Under the pieces are notes generated by a model. It made no database searches, had not been told where the DNA came from, and worked only from the letters and a program-made list of their open reading frames with translations. From positions 372,001 through 436,000 of the forward strand of contig NZ_BAEO01000062.1 of NCBI RefSeq assembly GCF_000314995.1: a stretch of DNA of 64,000 nucleotides, written 5' to 3'. The translations under genes and the position numbers were made by a program. Position 1 is the first letter of the stretch. Each line of letters begins with the position of its first letter. Shown one piece after another: positions 1 to 8,944 of the stretch. The DNA comes from Paraglaciecola arctica BSs20135. GTDB taxonomy: Bacteria; Pseudomonadota; Gammaproteobacteria; Enterobacterales; Alteromonadaceae.

Positions 1-382
1 CACTGACGCCTTCATCATCTAGGCTGAATTCTATATTTTGTTCTAAATCTACCAGTTGCTCGATATCATCACCATTATGTTTGTTACGACGAAATTCATC
101 AATTAACTGGTTGCGCGCCAATGTAAATAACCAAGCTTTAAATTGTCCTGAGCGCTGATAAAGATGTTTTTTTTCTATAACTTTCAACCAAGTCTTTTGG
201 CAGATATCTTTCGCTAAAGTAGGGTCAGAAAGTGTGAGTACAAAGTGGTATAAGTCGTTACCACATGTATCGTATAACTTGGAAAGTAACGCTCTGTCAC
301 CCGAATGGGCATAACGCAACATCAGGCTTTCATTAGTTGTTCTATCGAATAGTCTTGTTTTTAAGGTCAACGCAAAACTCAT
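1..382 (-). CDS. ECF-type RNA polymerase sigma factor (partial, C-terminus beyond window)
   Basis: The minus strand is open from an ATG at 380-382 to the window edge (about 127 codons). An AAGGA ribosome-binding site lies just upstream. The visible protein has a sigma region 2 layout: a helix with LYDTCGNDLYHFVLTL, then DPTLAKDICQKTWLKV and GQFKAWLFTLARNQLIDEFRR, which are the core-binding and -10 recognition helices of extracytoplasmic-function sigma factors. Region 4 would lie beyond the window. It sits about 95 bp downstream of a TonB-type gene on the same strand, so the two may be co-transcribed. No anti-sigma gene is visible. The family call is firm; the subgroup and the stimulus are unknown. 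Confidence 0.85.
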   Translation of the reverse strand, partial: MSFALTLKTRLFDRTTNESLMLRYAHSGDRALLSKLYDTCGNDLYHFVLTLSDPTLAKDICQKTWLKVIEKKHLYQRSGQFKAWLFTLARNQLIDEFRRNKHNGDDIEQLVDLEQNIEFSLDDEGVS

Positions 383-477
383 AGACGTTCCTTATTAAAA
401 TTAGCTTTGCCCACGCATTAAATATAAACAAGTGGGCAGCTTAGATTTATCCTTAATTTCTTAGCACCAAGTTACAG

Positions 478-1116
478 TTAACTAGCCAATTTAAAATCTA
501 GCATGACCATCATGCCATCTTGAGCTTGTGCTTTGCCAGCTTGAATATTCGGTTTATATTTCCATTTTGCCAATGCACGTTTAGCTGCTTGGTTAAACAT
601 TCGTTTGGGTTCGGCATCTAGTACTTGAATATTATTGACTGTACCAGATGGGGTAACCGAAAAACTTAGTTTAACCCAACCTTCAATACCGTCTTTGGCG
701 GCCATAGTCGGATATTTAGGTTCCACTCTAACTATGGGTCTAGCATCTCCACCAGGGGAACTAAAGTCCGGTTTTATGTTATTTCTGATATTTGGCGCAT
801 TGAAGGTTGACGCGAATAATGTCGTATCTATGCCAATATCAGGGTCTGTATTAATTATCTTAGCAACTAACTTAGGAATTGGCAGGGGAATGGGTTTAGG
901 CTTAATTGTACGTCGCTCAATGGGTGGTTTTTCTTTTATATCTAGCGTTAATGTAATTGTTGGATGTTCAGTTACCTTAGTGACATTGATTTGATCATTC
1001 TTAATCAGTTTTTGCATGCCGACAAATAATGCAAAGGTAATCACTATGGCAACTGTAGTTATAGCTATAAACTTATTCAGTTTGAAGTCTGTGGTTAGCG
1101 CAGGCAGTGTATGCAT
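478..1116 (-). CDS. TonB family energy transducer
   Basis: A 212-residue protein with one N-terminal membrane segment (about residues 15-35), a proline/lysine-rich periplasmic linker (KPKPIPLPIPK) and a C-terminal TonB domain (about 120-212). The C-terminal domain contains RVEPKYPTMAAKDGIEGWV and the AKRALAKWKYKP motif typical of the family. TonB couples the proton-motive force, through ExbB/ExbD, to outer-membrane TonB-dependent receptors. No exbB or exbD lies next to it in this window. It precedes the ECF sigma gene on the same strand. Which receptor it serves cannot be told from sequence; two receptors are encoded further along this window. Confidence 0.88.
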   Translation of the reverse strand: MHTLPALTTDFKLNKFIAITTVAIVITFALFVGMQKLIKNDQINVTKVTEHPTITLTLDIKEKPPIERRTIKPKPIPLPIPKLVAKIINTDPDIGIDTTLFASTFNAPNIRNNIKPDFSSPGGDARPIVRVEPKYPTMAAKDGIEGWVKLSFSVTPSGTVNNIQVLDAEPKRMFNQAAKRALAKWKYKPNIQAGKAQAQDGMMVMLDFKLAS

Positions 1117-1235
1117 AATATTTCTCCGTTGGTTTCATCTGAGTAACGAAACACAAAACTAAAAGGGGGGAAATATTTTTAAAACTTTTGAATTTTATGG
1201 GCTAAAGAGCATAGTCTTAATTGGTCAGTTGAAGG

Positions 1236-2068
1236 CTAAATGATCAATTTTTCAAGGTCTTTCACCCTCAAACCCTTCCAATCAGAATCGAATATGATGC
1301 TGTCGACTAGATTTTGAGCGTTTTCTAAGGTCGAATTTTTCATATTTCCATGGAACTTGAAATATTTAGTGTTTATTCCTGGGTTTCGTTTTACATATTC
1401 AGTATACAAACCATGCCAGACCGCGGCCTTATAATTATCTTTGTTTTTAAGTAATACAAGATATAAAATTCAAAAATTTCAGGTGCGAGATCGTTTAATA
1501 ATTCTGTACGATCAAGTATCAAATCAGCAATTTTTCTGGCCTCACCCATACTCCGAGATGCCGCTTCAGCCATCATCACAGTGTAAACGTCCTGATGAAC
1601 GTTTTCTACCATATCTACGCCATTAACCATAGACTCCCAATAATCAGAATTGCCAGTTTTTTTGTAAAGCCACAGGTTGATCTCAGGCCTTATTCCTTTA
1701 GTTTCTTTGACTATTTTATCTTGATATTTTGGGATATTGGCAATAGCTAAAAATCGTGATATTTCATCAGACTTTTGTATAGAGCTTTGTGCTAAAACCA
1801 CATTCTCTAAGCAGGCCTTGTACTTATCAAGCACGGTTAGGGCTACATATGCATTCTTGACAGTCTTATTGCGACTTTGGTTAACAAGAGCCCGGATGGT
1901 ATTTGCCCTAGGTAAACTACATAAAGCACCATCGTGTGTTAAATCACATATTTCTTTATGTTTTTGATCAGTACATAACATCACAGCCGAGCCGGTAACT
2001 TCTGCGGTTTCATCTTTAGAACATGACATTAAAACTACAAATATAAAGATGAACAGGATGTTACGCAT
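1236..2068 (-). pseudogene. DUF2989-like lipoprotein gene with a frameshift
   Basis: The likely start is the ATG at 2066-2068, which gives a lipoprotein signal peptide ending in the lipobox LMSC. An upstream start at 2134 in the same frame would add 22 residues before the signal sequence and is less likely. The reading frame runs to a stop at 1391, but its last residues look out of frame. Shifting by one base near the T-run at about 1465-1470 opens another frame that continues with KNKDNYKAAVWHGLYTEYV and stops at 1236. The break therefore looks like a one-base deletion in a homopolymer, either real or a sequencing error. Conserved cysteines (LCTDQ, EICDL, ALCSL) resemble DUF2989 lipoproteins of gammaproteobacteria; that family call is tentative. 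Function is unknown. Confidence 0.6.
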
Positions 2069-2316
2069 TGTCGTTTTCACAAAGTTGTGATGATTGAGTG
2101 TCGGAAGAATAGGCGTTATCCCTGTTCTAAGCAATGGTGAATATGCCCAGTAGCTTCAATTCAATAGCGATGGTATAACGCCAAATTGACAGATTTTGGG
2201 GTCACATTGCTGTTGTTTTAGGGATTGTAATGGAGATCTTCTTTAACTAAATAAGTTATTTCTGGTGCGATTATTGCTCTTAAATATACTTCTACAAATG
2301 GAAAGAGGTTTTTATT

Positions 2317-3165
2317 GTGTTAGTGAAAAGTCATGGACAGCCAATTTTAATGGGTAATGAGACGTTACTGGGAACTTCAGGGAAGGAATATCGTTCTTCA
2401 TTAAACGGAAAAACATTGCCGCAGAGCACCAATACTGAGTTAGGCATGGCTTTTTCCCAATCATTAATGCAAATAACTCAAATACGTCCCTCAGTAACAT
2501 CAGTTGATGATAATCAAATTACCAAAACTGAAGAGTTGTCTGAAGTCGCTGCTCAAAAAAAATTAGCATCTGCAATGCCTCTTTTAATACAGGCGCTAGA
2601 AAAACTGGAGGTCGGAACTACTCAACTTGCTGAAACCTATAATCAGGTGACTATTAACAAAGGTGTGTTAACAAAATCTGATATTCTAAAGTTGGCTGAT
2701 TTAGAAGAAGAAATAGCGACAACAAGAGCTGAAATTGAACAGATCATGGCGCCCTTAGATAGCAGTGAATTACAAACACAACAATTATCAGCACTGTTGT
2801 TACCTGTTTTTGAAAAAATTGATGCGGAATTAGAAACACTGAATGAATTTAATAAAAAAGCGGCGGAACAACTAGATGCAATAGAGGCCAATAACGAAAT
2901 TGTGACTTTCGATTTTGCTTTTAAATTAAGCCCAGAAAGCTTTGACTTAATTGACCAAGAGAAAAGGTTGCTTCCTTTTAGTTTTGAGGCAGACGATTTA
3001 AGGGTCATTAATAATTTTTTATATAAAAACTATAACGATGACAACGTAGTTTCATTACAACAAGGTATTAAAAATACGGCAGAATTTATCGAGTCATTTG
3101 AAAAATATCAAAATGTTAGAAAAGAAGCTTATTTTGCCCAAAGGAAATTAAGAATTGATGCCTAA
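2317..3165 (+). CDS. Hypothetical coiled-coil protein
   Basis: A 282-residue protein of unknown function. The GTG start at 2317 is chosen because GAAAGAGG lies 8 bases upstream; an ATG at 2350 is an alternative. There is no signal peptide or membrane segment. The first 60 residues are polar and low in structure. Residues about 75-200 are rich in E, L, Q and K with heptad-like spacing (LADLEEEIATTRAEIEQIM; FEKIDAELETLNEFNKKAAEQL), suggesting a long helical or coiled-coil region. It stands alone between a divergent lipoprotein gene and a convergent one. No family was recognised. Confidence 0.7.
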   Translation: MLVKSHGQPILMGNETLLGTSGKEYRSSLNGKTLPQSTNTELGMAFSQSLMQITQIRPSVTSVDDNQITKTEELSEVAAQKKLASAMPLLIQALEKLEVGTTQLAETYNQVTINKGVLTKSDILKLADLEEEIATTRAEIEQIMAPLDSSELQTQQLSALLLPVFEKIDAELETLNEFNKKAAEQLDAIEANNEIVTFDFAFKLSPESFDLIDQEKRLLPFSFEADDLRVINNFLYKNYNDDNVVSLQQGIKNTAEFIESFEKYQNVRKEAYFAQRKLRIDA

Positions 3166-3174
3166 AGAATACTA

Positions 3175-3215
3175 AGAAAAGTACTTCACCATTAGTTAAT
3201 TAACGATACTTTTCT
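3175..3215 (+). terminator. Probable bidirectional terminator
   Basis: Arms AGAAAAGTA and TACTTTTCT flank an AT-rich loop between the two convergent genes at 2317-3165 (plus) and 3241-3711 (minus). The T-rich right arm and A-rich left arm would serve both strands. The loop is long, so confidence is moderate. Confidence 0.45.
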
Positions 3216-3240
3216 CATAAGCTAACTCTTAGAACTCTTC

Positions 3241-3711
3241 TTATGGAAGAGACTGATTAGCATTGTAGTCAATCCGTACAACACTGTACTGTCTACTATA
3301 ACTGTTTTGAGACATGACAATCACACCTGTATTTTCATAGAACCAGGATTGTCGACGTCGATCATTTAACCAGCGTCCAGCGAATGGGATCCAACTTTTA
3401 CCGGTGCGGTAACTGGTTTTTTGGCCGGGTTTACCTAGGATATCTGTTACAGCGTCATCAGACATTCCTATGTTAATTTTGGCAAATATACTATCAGCAG
3501 GGATAGGTGCACTGGTATTTTTCGCTTCAGCTTCGGCAATTGCTTTATCTTCTTCTGCTGCTTTAGCTTTTTTCTCTGCTTCTGAGTCCTGAGTTGAACT
3601 ATTAGATCCTGAATCAGAATTACTGCCAGTTAGTTCGCTAACCTGGGCACAACCAGACATCGCGAGTAGTAGCGTTAGAAATAACGCCGTGTGTAGATGA
3701 GTCTTTACCAT
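3241..3711 (-). CDS. BamE/OmlA-like small lipoprotein
   Basis: A 156-residue exported lipoprotein. The signal peptide ends at the lipobox AMSGC. Next comes a low-complexity Ser/Asp segment and an Ala/Glu/Lys helix (about residues 45-65). The C-terminal domain (about 70-150) begins with FAKINIGMSDDAVTDILGKPG, the SmpA/OmlA fold signature, where a G-M-x-x-x-x-V helix precedes a GxP turn. BamE itself belongs to the outer-membrane protein assembly machine, but this protein lacks close resemblance to BamE beyond that fold. It is probably an envelope protein of unknown specific role. It is monocistronic. Confidence 0.7.
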   Translation of the reverse strand: MVKTHLHTALFLTLLLAMSGCAQVSELTGSNSDSGSNSSTQDSEAEKKAKAAEEDKAIAEAEAKNTSAPIPADSIFAKINIGMSDDAVTDILGKPGQKTSYRTGKSWIPFAGRWLNDRRRQSWFYENTGVIVMSQNSYSRQYSVVRIDYNANQSLP

Positions 3712-4167
3712 GTTGTTATTACTCCTTGTTTATTTAAGATGGCGAAATAATCATTCGCCAGATTAGCATCACATAATGGGAGAAATATTGGAAGCCAGAT
3801 TGCGACTTATACTGCAGGGTCAAGTTATCCCATTACTAGTGATATTAATCCTAGCGTTTAACAGAGGCTTAGTAGCCTGTTCTTAAATGGACGGATATTA
3901 GTGTTCACAGTGTTGTAATTTATTCAGTCATTGCCCCTGTGGATATTTGGCACCTAAGTACTTAGGTTTAAACCCCTCAACAACCAACAAAATATTTTAT
4001 TTGATTAGTGTTGCGATTAGTGAGGTAAACGTCGCTCTGCATGTTGATTTGGGGGCTTAAATGGGCGTTTAAGACGATCTCAACTTGTTGTTTTATATGA
4101 CTTTGTTTTTGTTGTTACCCAAGCCGTAAATGCTAGTCTTCGGTTTTATCTTTAATCAAGGCGGTTT
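3712..4167. other. Intergenic region without recognised gene
   Basis: About 455 bp between divergent genes. It presumably holds the promoters of the lipoprotein gene and the qnr-like gene. I saw no LexA-type CTG-N10-CAG box upstream of the qnr-like gene, no RNA gene and no repeat. Confidence 0.5.
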
Positions 4168-4824
4168 ATGACAAAAAATAATGAAGTGTTTGCTCAAGTT
4201 GATTTTTCAAAGCAACAATTGAGCGAGTCAATTTTTAAAAATTGTAAATTTTATAAATGTGATTTTAGTCGCGCTAATTTGAGGGATGCACAGTTTGTTG
4301 ATTGTATCTTTGTAGAGCAAGGTACTATTGAAGGCTGCCATTTTGATTATTGCGATCTGCGTGATGCATCTTTTAAGAACTGCCAATTGTCCATGTCTAA
4401 TTTCACAGGTGCGAAATGTTTTGGCATTGAATTTAGAGACTGTGATTTGAAGGGAGCTAATTTCATGCAAGCAAGTTTCTCAAATCAAGTGAGCAGTAGA
4501 ATGTATTTTTGCTCCGCATATATTACTGGATGTAACTTATCCTACGCAAATTTTGAACGACAATGTTTGGAAAAATGTGACTTATTTGAAAACAAATGGG
4601 TTGGTACTAATTTACAAGGTGCATCTTTAAAAGAGTCTGATTTAAGTCGTAGTACATTTTCAGAAGATTGTTGGGGGCAGTTTGCTATGCAAGGCTGTAA
4701 CTTAAGTCATTCAGAATTGATTGGATTGGATCCTAGAAAAGTTGATCTAAGTGGTGTCAAAATTAATGCCTGGCAACAAGAGCAGTTACTTGAACAACTT
4801 GGAGTGATTGTTTTTCCTGATTAA
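4168..4824 (+). CDS. qnr: Qnr-type pentapeptide repeat protein
   Basis: A 218-residue pentapeptide-repeat protein, the same length as QnrA/QnrS. It is built almost wholly of A(D/N)LXX-type repeats (SRANLRDAQF, CDLRDASFKNC, GANFMQASF). Regions match the Qnr family closely: WFCSAYITNTNLSYANF of QnrB corresponds here to YFCSAYITGCNLSYANF, LEKCELWENRWMGA to LEKCDLFENKWVGT, and the tail LLMERLGIAVI to LLEQLGVIVFPD. Qnr proteins form right-handed beta-helix dimers that mimic DNA and protect gyrase and topoisomerase IV from quinolones; chromosomal copies occur in aquatic Vibrionales and Shewanella. It is monocistronic, with no mobile element beside it, so it looks like a resident gene. Whether it confers protection cannot be told from sequence. 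Confidence 0.88.
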   Translation: MTKNNEVFAQVDFSKQQLSESIFKNCKFYKCDFSRANLRDAQFVDCIFVEQGTIEGCHFDYCDLRDASFKNCQLSMSNFTGAKCFGIEFRDCDLKGANFMQASFSNQVSSRMYFCSAYITGCNLSYANFERQCLEKCDLFENKWVGTNLQGASLKESDLSRSTFSEDCWGQFAMQGCNLSHSELIGLDPRKVDLSGVKINAWQQEQLLEQLGVIVFPD

Positions 4825-4947
4825 GTTATTGGCATCCTAATTTCTTAATAAAAAGTGTTTCTGTGAAGAGATTGTCAATGACAGCCCTCTATTCCGAGTA
4901 TTTCTGCTTTTTGCTTGTCGAGCAACTTTGGTATTGGTTGATGCTGG

Positions 4948-4978
4948 AAAAAAAAAGCCCTGTTGATTTAACAGGGCT
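4948..4978 (-). terminator. Rho-independent terminator of the btuB-lipoprotein operon
   Basis: A perfect 9-bp stem (AGCCCTGTT / AACAGGGCT) with a 5-base loop. On the minus strand it is followed by a run of about nine T. It lies 65 bp beyond the stop of the lipoprotein gene at 5044-6516. Confidence 0.88.
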
Positions 4979-5043
4979 AGGAGTTTGACATCATTTATTT
5001 TTTTTCATTTCATTTTAAAAACTTAACTAAAATTTCTAGTTAG

Positions 5044-6516
5044 TTATTCTTCGATAAAACGAATCACGCTTGGGTTTAATTGGGTTTCTAAGCGAGTCAC
5101 AACTGCTGTATTGGTTTTGGTATCAATGATTTCAACTCCAGGTGCCGCATCCTCTTTTACACTTACCCATAAAAAGCCGGCTGCATCAATGTCGATAAAA
5201 CTGATGCTGTTGCTATCAATATCAAGTACCGTCTCATTACTTATTTCGCCTGTGGTGGGATTAAATTGATAAAGTGTCGACTCTTCATGGTATGGGGTAA
5301 AGAACGTTTCATTAGCAAAAAAGTACCCTTTTTCAGCAGAAACAATCGCTGCAGATTGGATGAATTTTGTACTGTTATCTGTAATGTCTGCCGCACTTAA
5401 TACAGTGGTTAAGCTGTAGTCGTTGGTGTTTACGGCTTCGATCATACTTTGGTCTACGCTTGCAGCTGTATAAGAGTTACGACTAGTAATATAGACCTTA
5501 TCTTCGAAGGCTATAACACTGTGTTCTAGCGGGTTTAGGCCAAGTAAAGGAATGCCCATTACGCTATCAGTGGCATCTGCATTGGTTTCAATTTCGCTAT
5601 CGGTTGTGGTATCAAATACGGCTAAATAAGTTGAATTAGTACTTCCGTAAGAATCATCTGAACGCTGCATGACTACAAATAATTTTCCATCGTTGATAGA
5701 GGCAGCTGAAGGCCTTGGTGTGCCAGATGTATTGTTATCAGGCACATAACTGGCTAAGTCCAATTCGCCAATTTTAAAACTCTCAAAGTCAGTGGCTTGT
5801 GGGTTAACAATCCAGATTTTGTCTGAGCCGTAACGTAGCAAATATGCTTTTTCTGCACTCAATGACACTAATGTGTATGGGTTTCGGGTTGTAGAGTCTA
5901 GATCATCTTGTGTTGAATATGACCAGATTTCAGTGCTGGCATCATCTGTATTGTATTTACTGATGGTATCAATAAAATAGCGGCCAATATGGTATACGTC
6001 ACTTTGATAGATACTAATGCTGTAGTCAGATTGTGTTTTTGCATAAAAGCCGTCTTCAACAGTCTGCGATGCATAGTTTAAATAGGCGACTTGTGAACTA
6101 GAATAATCAGCAGCCACAGTTTGCACCAATGCCAATGAAGGTGTATCTAATACATCTCCAACGTTCACTGTTACATCAATTGAATCAGTCAAACCTTCAG
6201 CATCAGTAACTGTAACAGTGAAGTTATAAGGTCCAGTATCGCCACTATCAAAATCAGGAGCGTTAATAAATTCAACTGTACCTGTATTGTCAATGGCAAA
6301 AAGTTGCAGGTCTGAACCTGTGATGCTGTAGGTCAACTCAGTTCCATCGTCAGTTGCAGTGTATTGGCTCACCTCAGTGGTATTTTCTGCCACTGTTACT
6401 AAAACATTGCCGGATAGCTCTGGGGCGTCATTACTGTCGCTACCACATCCACCTAAGATAGATAGAGTAGTGATTAAGCTCAGAGTAAGCGCTGACTTTT
6501 TGAATAGTGTTAACAT
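5044..6516 (-). CDS. Surface lipoprotein, cadherin-like domain plus beta-propeller; candidate BtuG-like protein
   Basis: A 490-residue lipoprotein. The signal peptide ends at the lipobox LSILGGC. Residues about 30-130 form a cadherin-like Ig fold (VTVAENTTEVSQYTATDDG, FTVTVTDAEGLTDSIDVTV). Residues about 130-490 are a string of beta-rich repeats with blade-like units, each ending in a value or label statement (IWIVNPQATDFESF, LAVFDTTTDSEI, LYQFNPTTGEI, VEIIDTKTNTAV), as in YncE/DUF5074-type propellers. The start codon directly abuts the end of btuB, so it is translated from the same riboswitch-controlled message. In Bacteroidetes, BtuG is a surface propeller lipoprotein that captures B12 and caps BtuB. 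A comparable role here is an inference from architecture and position. Confidence 0.75.
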   Translation of the reverse strand: MLTLFKKSALTLSLITTLSILGGCGSDSNDAPELSGNVLVTVAENTTEVSQYTATDDGTELTYSITGSDLQLFAIDNTGTVEFINAPDFDSGDTGPYNFTVTVTDAEGLTDSIDVTVNVGDVLDTPSLALVQTVAADYSSSQVAYLNYASQTVEDGFYAKTQSDYSISIYQSDVYHIGRYFIDTISKYNTDDASTEIWSYSTQDDLDSTTRNPYTLVSLSAEKAYLLRYGSDKIWIVNPQATDFESFKIGELDLASYVPDNNTSGTPRPSAASINDGKLFVVMQRSDDSYGSTNSTYLAVFDTTTDSEIETNADATDSVMGIPLLGLNPLEHSVIAFEDKVYITSRNSYTAASVDQSMIEAVNTNDYSLTTVLSAADITDNSTKFIQSAAIVSAEKGYFFANETFFTPYHEESTLYQFNPTTGEISNETVLDIDSNSISFIDIDAAGFLWVSVKEDAAPGVEIIDTKTNTAVVTRLETQLNPSVIRFIEE

Positions 6517-8529
6517 TTATATTCCTTGTATTGAGAGTTTGAATTGGATGTTTTGGCCCTGAGCAGGGCGGTTTGCTAAATCTTGGTACTCTTGGTCAAA
6601 TAGGTTATTTATATTTAAGTTAAAGCTGTAGATATCATTTATGTAGCTCAGTTGAATATCTGTCACTCGACGTTGTGCTGGCTTGCCAGCTTGACCCTTA
6701 GATGATGTGAATATGTTGGCGCGATTAAAGTACAAGTCTTTGTCTAACGCACTACGCAGCTGTATTTTCCAAGCTGGATTAAATTGGTAGTTGACCGAAA
6801 AACTGTACTGCTGATGATAAATACCAGGTAGTTTCTTATTGTTAAAAGCTTTGATTGCCGCACTGGTCTGGCTATCAATAATATTGGCTTGTAAATTGAT
6901 ACTAAAAGCCGGTGATACTGCTAGTTTTGTTTCTAGCTCTAGTCCATTTAATCTTGCGTCACTGACATTTTCATAAGCCCCAACACCACTGCTGTTAAAA
7001 ATAGCCACAATGGCATTGTCTGACTGTTGATGATAAACCGAGGCATTGAGTGTGTAGCTCATCTGGGCTAATTGGTTGTTATAAGCTGCACCTAGGCTGA
7101 GGGTTTTAGCTTGTTCTGGTAATAACTCGTCGCTACCTTTAAATAATCCTCTGTCACCAAATAATTCAAATAGGGTAGGGGTGCGAATACCGTTACTGGC
7201 GACAAGTTCCGTTTTTAATCGTTCTCCCTGATACACCACTCCTAACTCTTGAGTGTGATGATCCTGCTCACTGTTGAGTGTTGTTGCATTAGCTTGATTT
7301 ACTGCAATATTTTGATTTTCTTCGTTTAGCTGGGTAAGCAATGAGTAGGCTGATAAAGGGCCATTATTTTGTCCCCATTCAAACCGTGAGCCAATCAACA
7401 ACTGAGTTTGCTCAGCAATAACGTCGCAGCTACTGATCCCGTTGCAGTTTATCTGACCATTATTATCAAAACTTAAAGAATCAAACTGCTGTTTGTTAAA
7501 CCCAACAAAAGGGCTAATACCAAAAACACCGTATTGGCTATCAAAAGTGGAAGATGATGTTAAGCCTGCATGGGTTTTTGTGGTGTCATAATTAGCATCT
7601 AAACGTGTTATATCGGCCAGTATATCCAAGTAACGTTCTTTTTTGATTTCTTGATAAGCTTCAAACTCAAGGTTGTCTAGCCACTCAATATCGGTGTAAA
7701 TACTGTGATTATAACCCAAGCGCCAAGAATCAGATGAAAGGCTAGAAGCATTTTCAGGAGTATTGTTTTGGTAATTAGGTAAGGCTTTTTGTTGTTCGTT
7801 ATATTGAAGAGTGAGCCTGATTTTCTGGTTTTTGAATGCTAGGTTATTGTTTACATACAGGTTTTTTTTCTCAAACTGATTATTACGTAATGGTTCTGTA
7901 TTCGACTGGTTACTACTGGTAAAACTTTGGGGGACAAGATAATCGTAGTTATTATCGGTTTTAAGGTAGCTGCCACCAATAGATAAACTATTTGTTTGAA
8001 ATGCCTTGTTGTAAACAAGATTGAGTTCTTTGTGGTCAAGTGAGCCAAGTGCAAGGGTGAGTTTCAGTTTATCTTTGCTTGGATTGTAGGTATTAATTCT
8101 GATCACTCCACCAATCGGAGTAGTTCCTGCGCCTATGGCTTGGTTTTTACTGATCTCAATACTTTGAATTTGTTCAGTAGGTATTTGGTTTAAATCGAAA
8201 CCACCAAATTGACTGTCGTTAACTAACTGACCATCAATATACAATTGCACTTGTTTACTGCTCGAACCACGGATAGAAACTGAAACAGGATTACCTAAAC
8301 CCCCAATTTGGCGAATTTGTAGGCCATTAATCGATTGCAATATATCCGCTAGGGTCTGTGATGAATGAACAAAATCTTCACGGGGGATAAGCTGATAGTT
8401 ATTCGAAAATAGCGATGGTTGCTCATAAACAGTGAGTACCTCGATATCTTCAGAAGGTTCACTGGCTTTTGCCCAAGCAACGCTGAAGAAACCTATCAGT
8501 AAAAAGATTAAGTAGTTTTTAAAAAACAT
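6517..8529 (-). CDS. btuB: TonB-dependent vitamin B12 receptor BtuB
   Basis: An outer-membrane receptor of 670 residues from the chosen start. The ATG at 8527-8529 is preferred because it begins a clean signal peptide (MFFKNYLIFLLIGFFSVAWA) behind AGAGG. The longer frame to 8631 would put 34 non-signal residues in front. A TonB box-like EDIEVLTVYE follows, then the plug (LADILQSINGLQIRQIGGLGNPVSVSIRG, with IDGQLVND and IQSIEISKNQ) and a 22-strand barrel ending in an aromatic strand (FKLSIQGI). The cobalamin riboswitch directly upstream supports B12 or corrinoid as the substrate. It is co-transcribed with the propeller lipoprotein that follows. Confidence 0.92.
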   Translation of the reverse strand: MFFKNYLIFLLIGFFSVAWAKASEPSEDIEVLTVYEQPSLFSNNYQLIPREDFVHSSQTLADILQSINGLQIRQIGGLGNPVSVSIRGSSSKQVQLYIDGQLVNDSQFGGFDLNQIPTEQIQSIEISKNQAIGAGTTPIGGVIRINTYNPSKDKLKLTLALGSLDHKELNLVYNKAFQTNSLSIGGSYLKTDNNYDYLVPQSFTSSNQSNTEPLRNNQFEKKNLYVNNNLAFKNQKIRLTLQYNEQQKALPNYQNNTPENASSLSSDSWRLGYNHSIYTDIEWLDNLEFEAYQEIKKERYLDILADITRLDANYDTTKTHAGLTSSSTFDSQYGVFGISPFVGFNKQQFDSLSFDNNGQINCNGISSCDVIAEQTQLLIGSRFEWGQNNGPLSAYSLLTQLNEENQNIAVNQANATTLNSEQDHHTQELGVVYQGERLKTELVASNGIRTPTLFELFGDRGLFKGSDELLPEQAKTLSLGAAYNNQLAQMSYTLNASVYHQQSDNAIVAIFNSSGVGAYENVSDARLNGLELETKLAVSPAFSINLQANIIDSQTSAAIKAFNNKKLPGIYHQQYSFSVNYQFNPAWKIQLRSALDKDLYFNRANIFTSSKGQAGKPAQRRVTDIQLSYINDIYSFNLNINNLFDQEYQDLANRPAQGQNIQFKLSIQGI

Positions 8530-8647
8530 TTCGGCCTCTGAAACGAGGACGTTAGGAATGACGAAACACCACCTAAATGCAAATACACTTAAGTGCGGAA
8601 GTTTCAATACAGTTCCTAGCGCCCACCGCACTATAATTTGTAATATA

Positions 8648-8795
8648 TTGACAGGCCGGTCTCCGGGCTTAACTGATATTCAGTATTACCGTTGCGGGGG
8701 CAGCGTTAGAATTAAACACTAGTGTGTTGCACTAACTTCCCGATTATCTCTTGTTTTTCAACTGATAAAATACAATTGAAAAGAGCACCTGAGCA
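8648..8795 (-). promoter_or_regulatory. Cobalamin riboswitch upstream of btuB
   Basis: The minus strand carries the class I cobalamin-element features in order. AGGTGC lies near the 5' end (about 8787). Then come a GATAATCGGGAAG core, the B12-box part GCTGCCCCCGCAACGGTAA (8686-8704), and the 3' closing segment AAGCCCGGAGACCGGCCTG (about 8652-8670). It ends about 120 bp before the btuB start. A possible expression-platform stem (AGTGCGG / CCGCACT) spans 8592-8632. Binding of adenosylcobalamin would be expected to switch off btuB and the lipoprotein behind it. Confidence 0.92.
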
Positions 8796-8944
8796 ATTTG
8801 AAGACGAGTTTGAGGATGTTTGATTCAAAAGTCAATTCAGTAGAAGGGTTTAGCGAGTTAACACTTATACTAATTGGATCATAGAAAGCACTATTAACAA
8901 GGTAGGAACTCCTAGTAGCCGTTTATCTTTATGTAAGCGCAGTA

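Noticed and set aside
635-994. Plus-strand ORF of 119 codons opposite the tonB gene
   Set aside because: It is a shadow of the TonB coding region, with no ribosome-binding site and no recognisable domain.
4040-4167. LexA box upstream of the qnr-like gene, as in qnrB
   Set aside because: No CTG-N10-CAG pattern was found in the leader.
8529-8631. Longer btuB start at 8631
   Set aside because: The extra 34 residues contain no signal sequence and overlap the riboswitch expression region; the ATG at 8529 opens a proper signal peptide.
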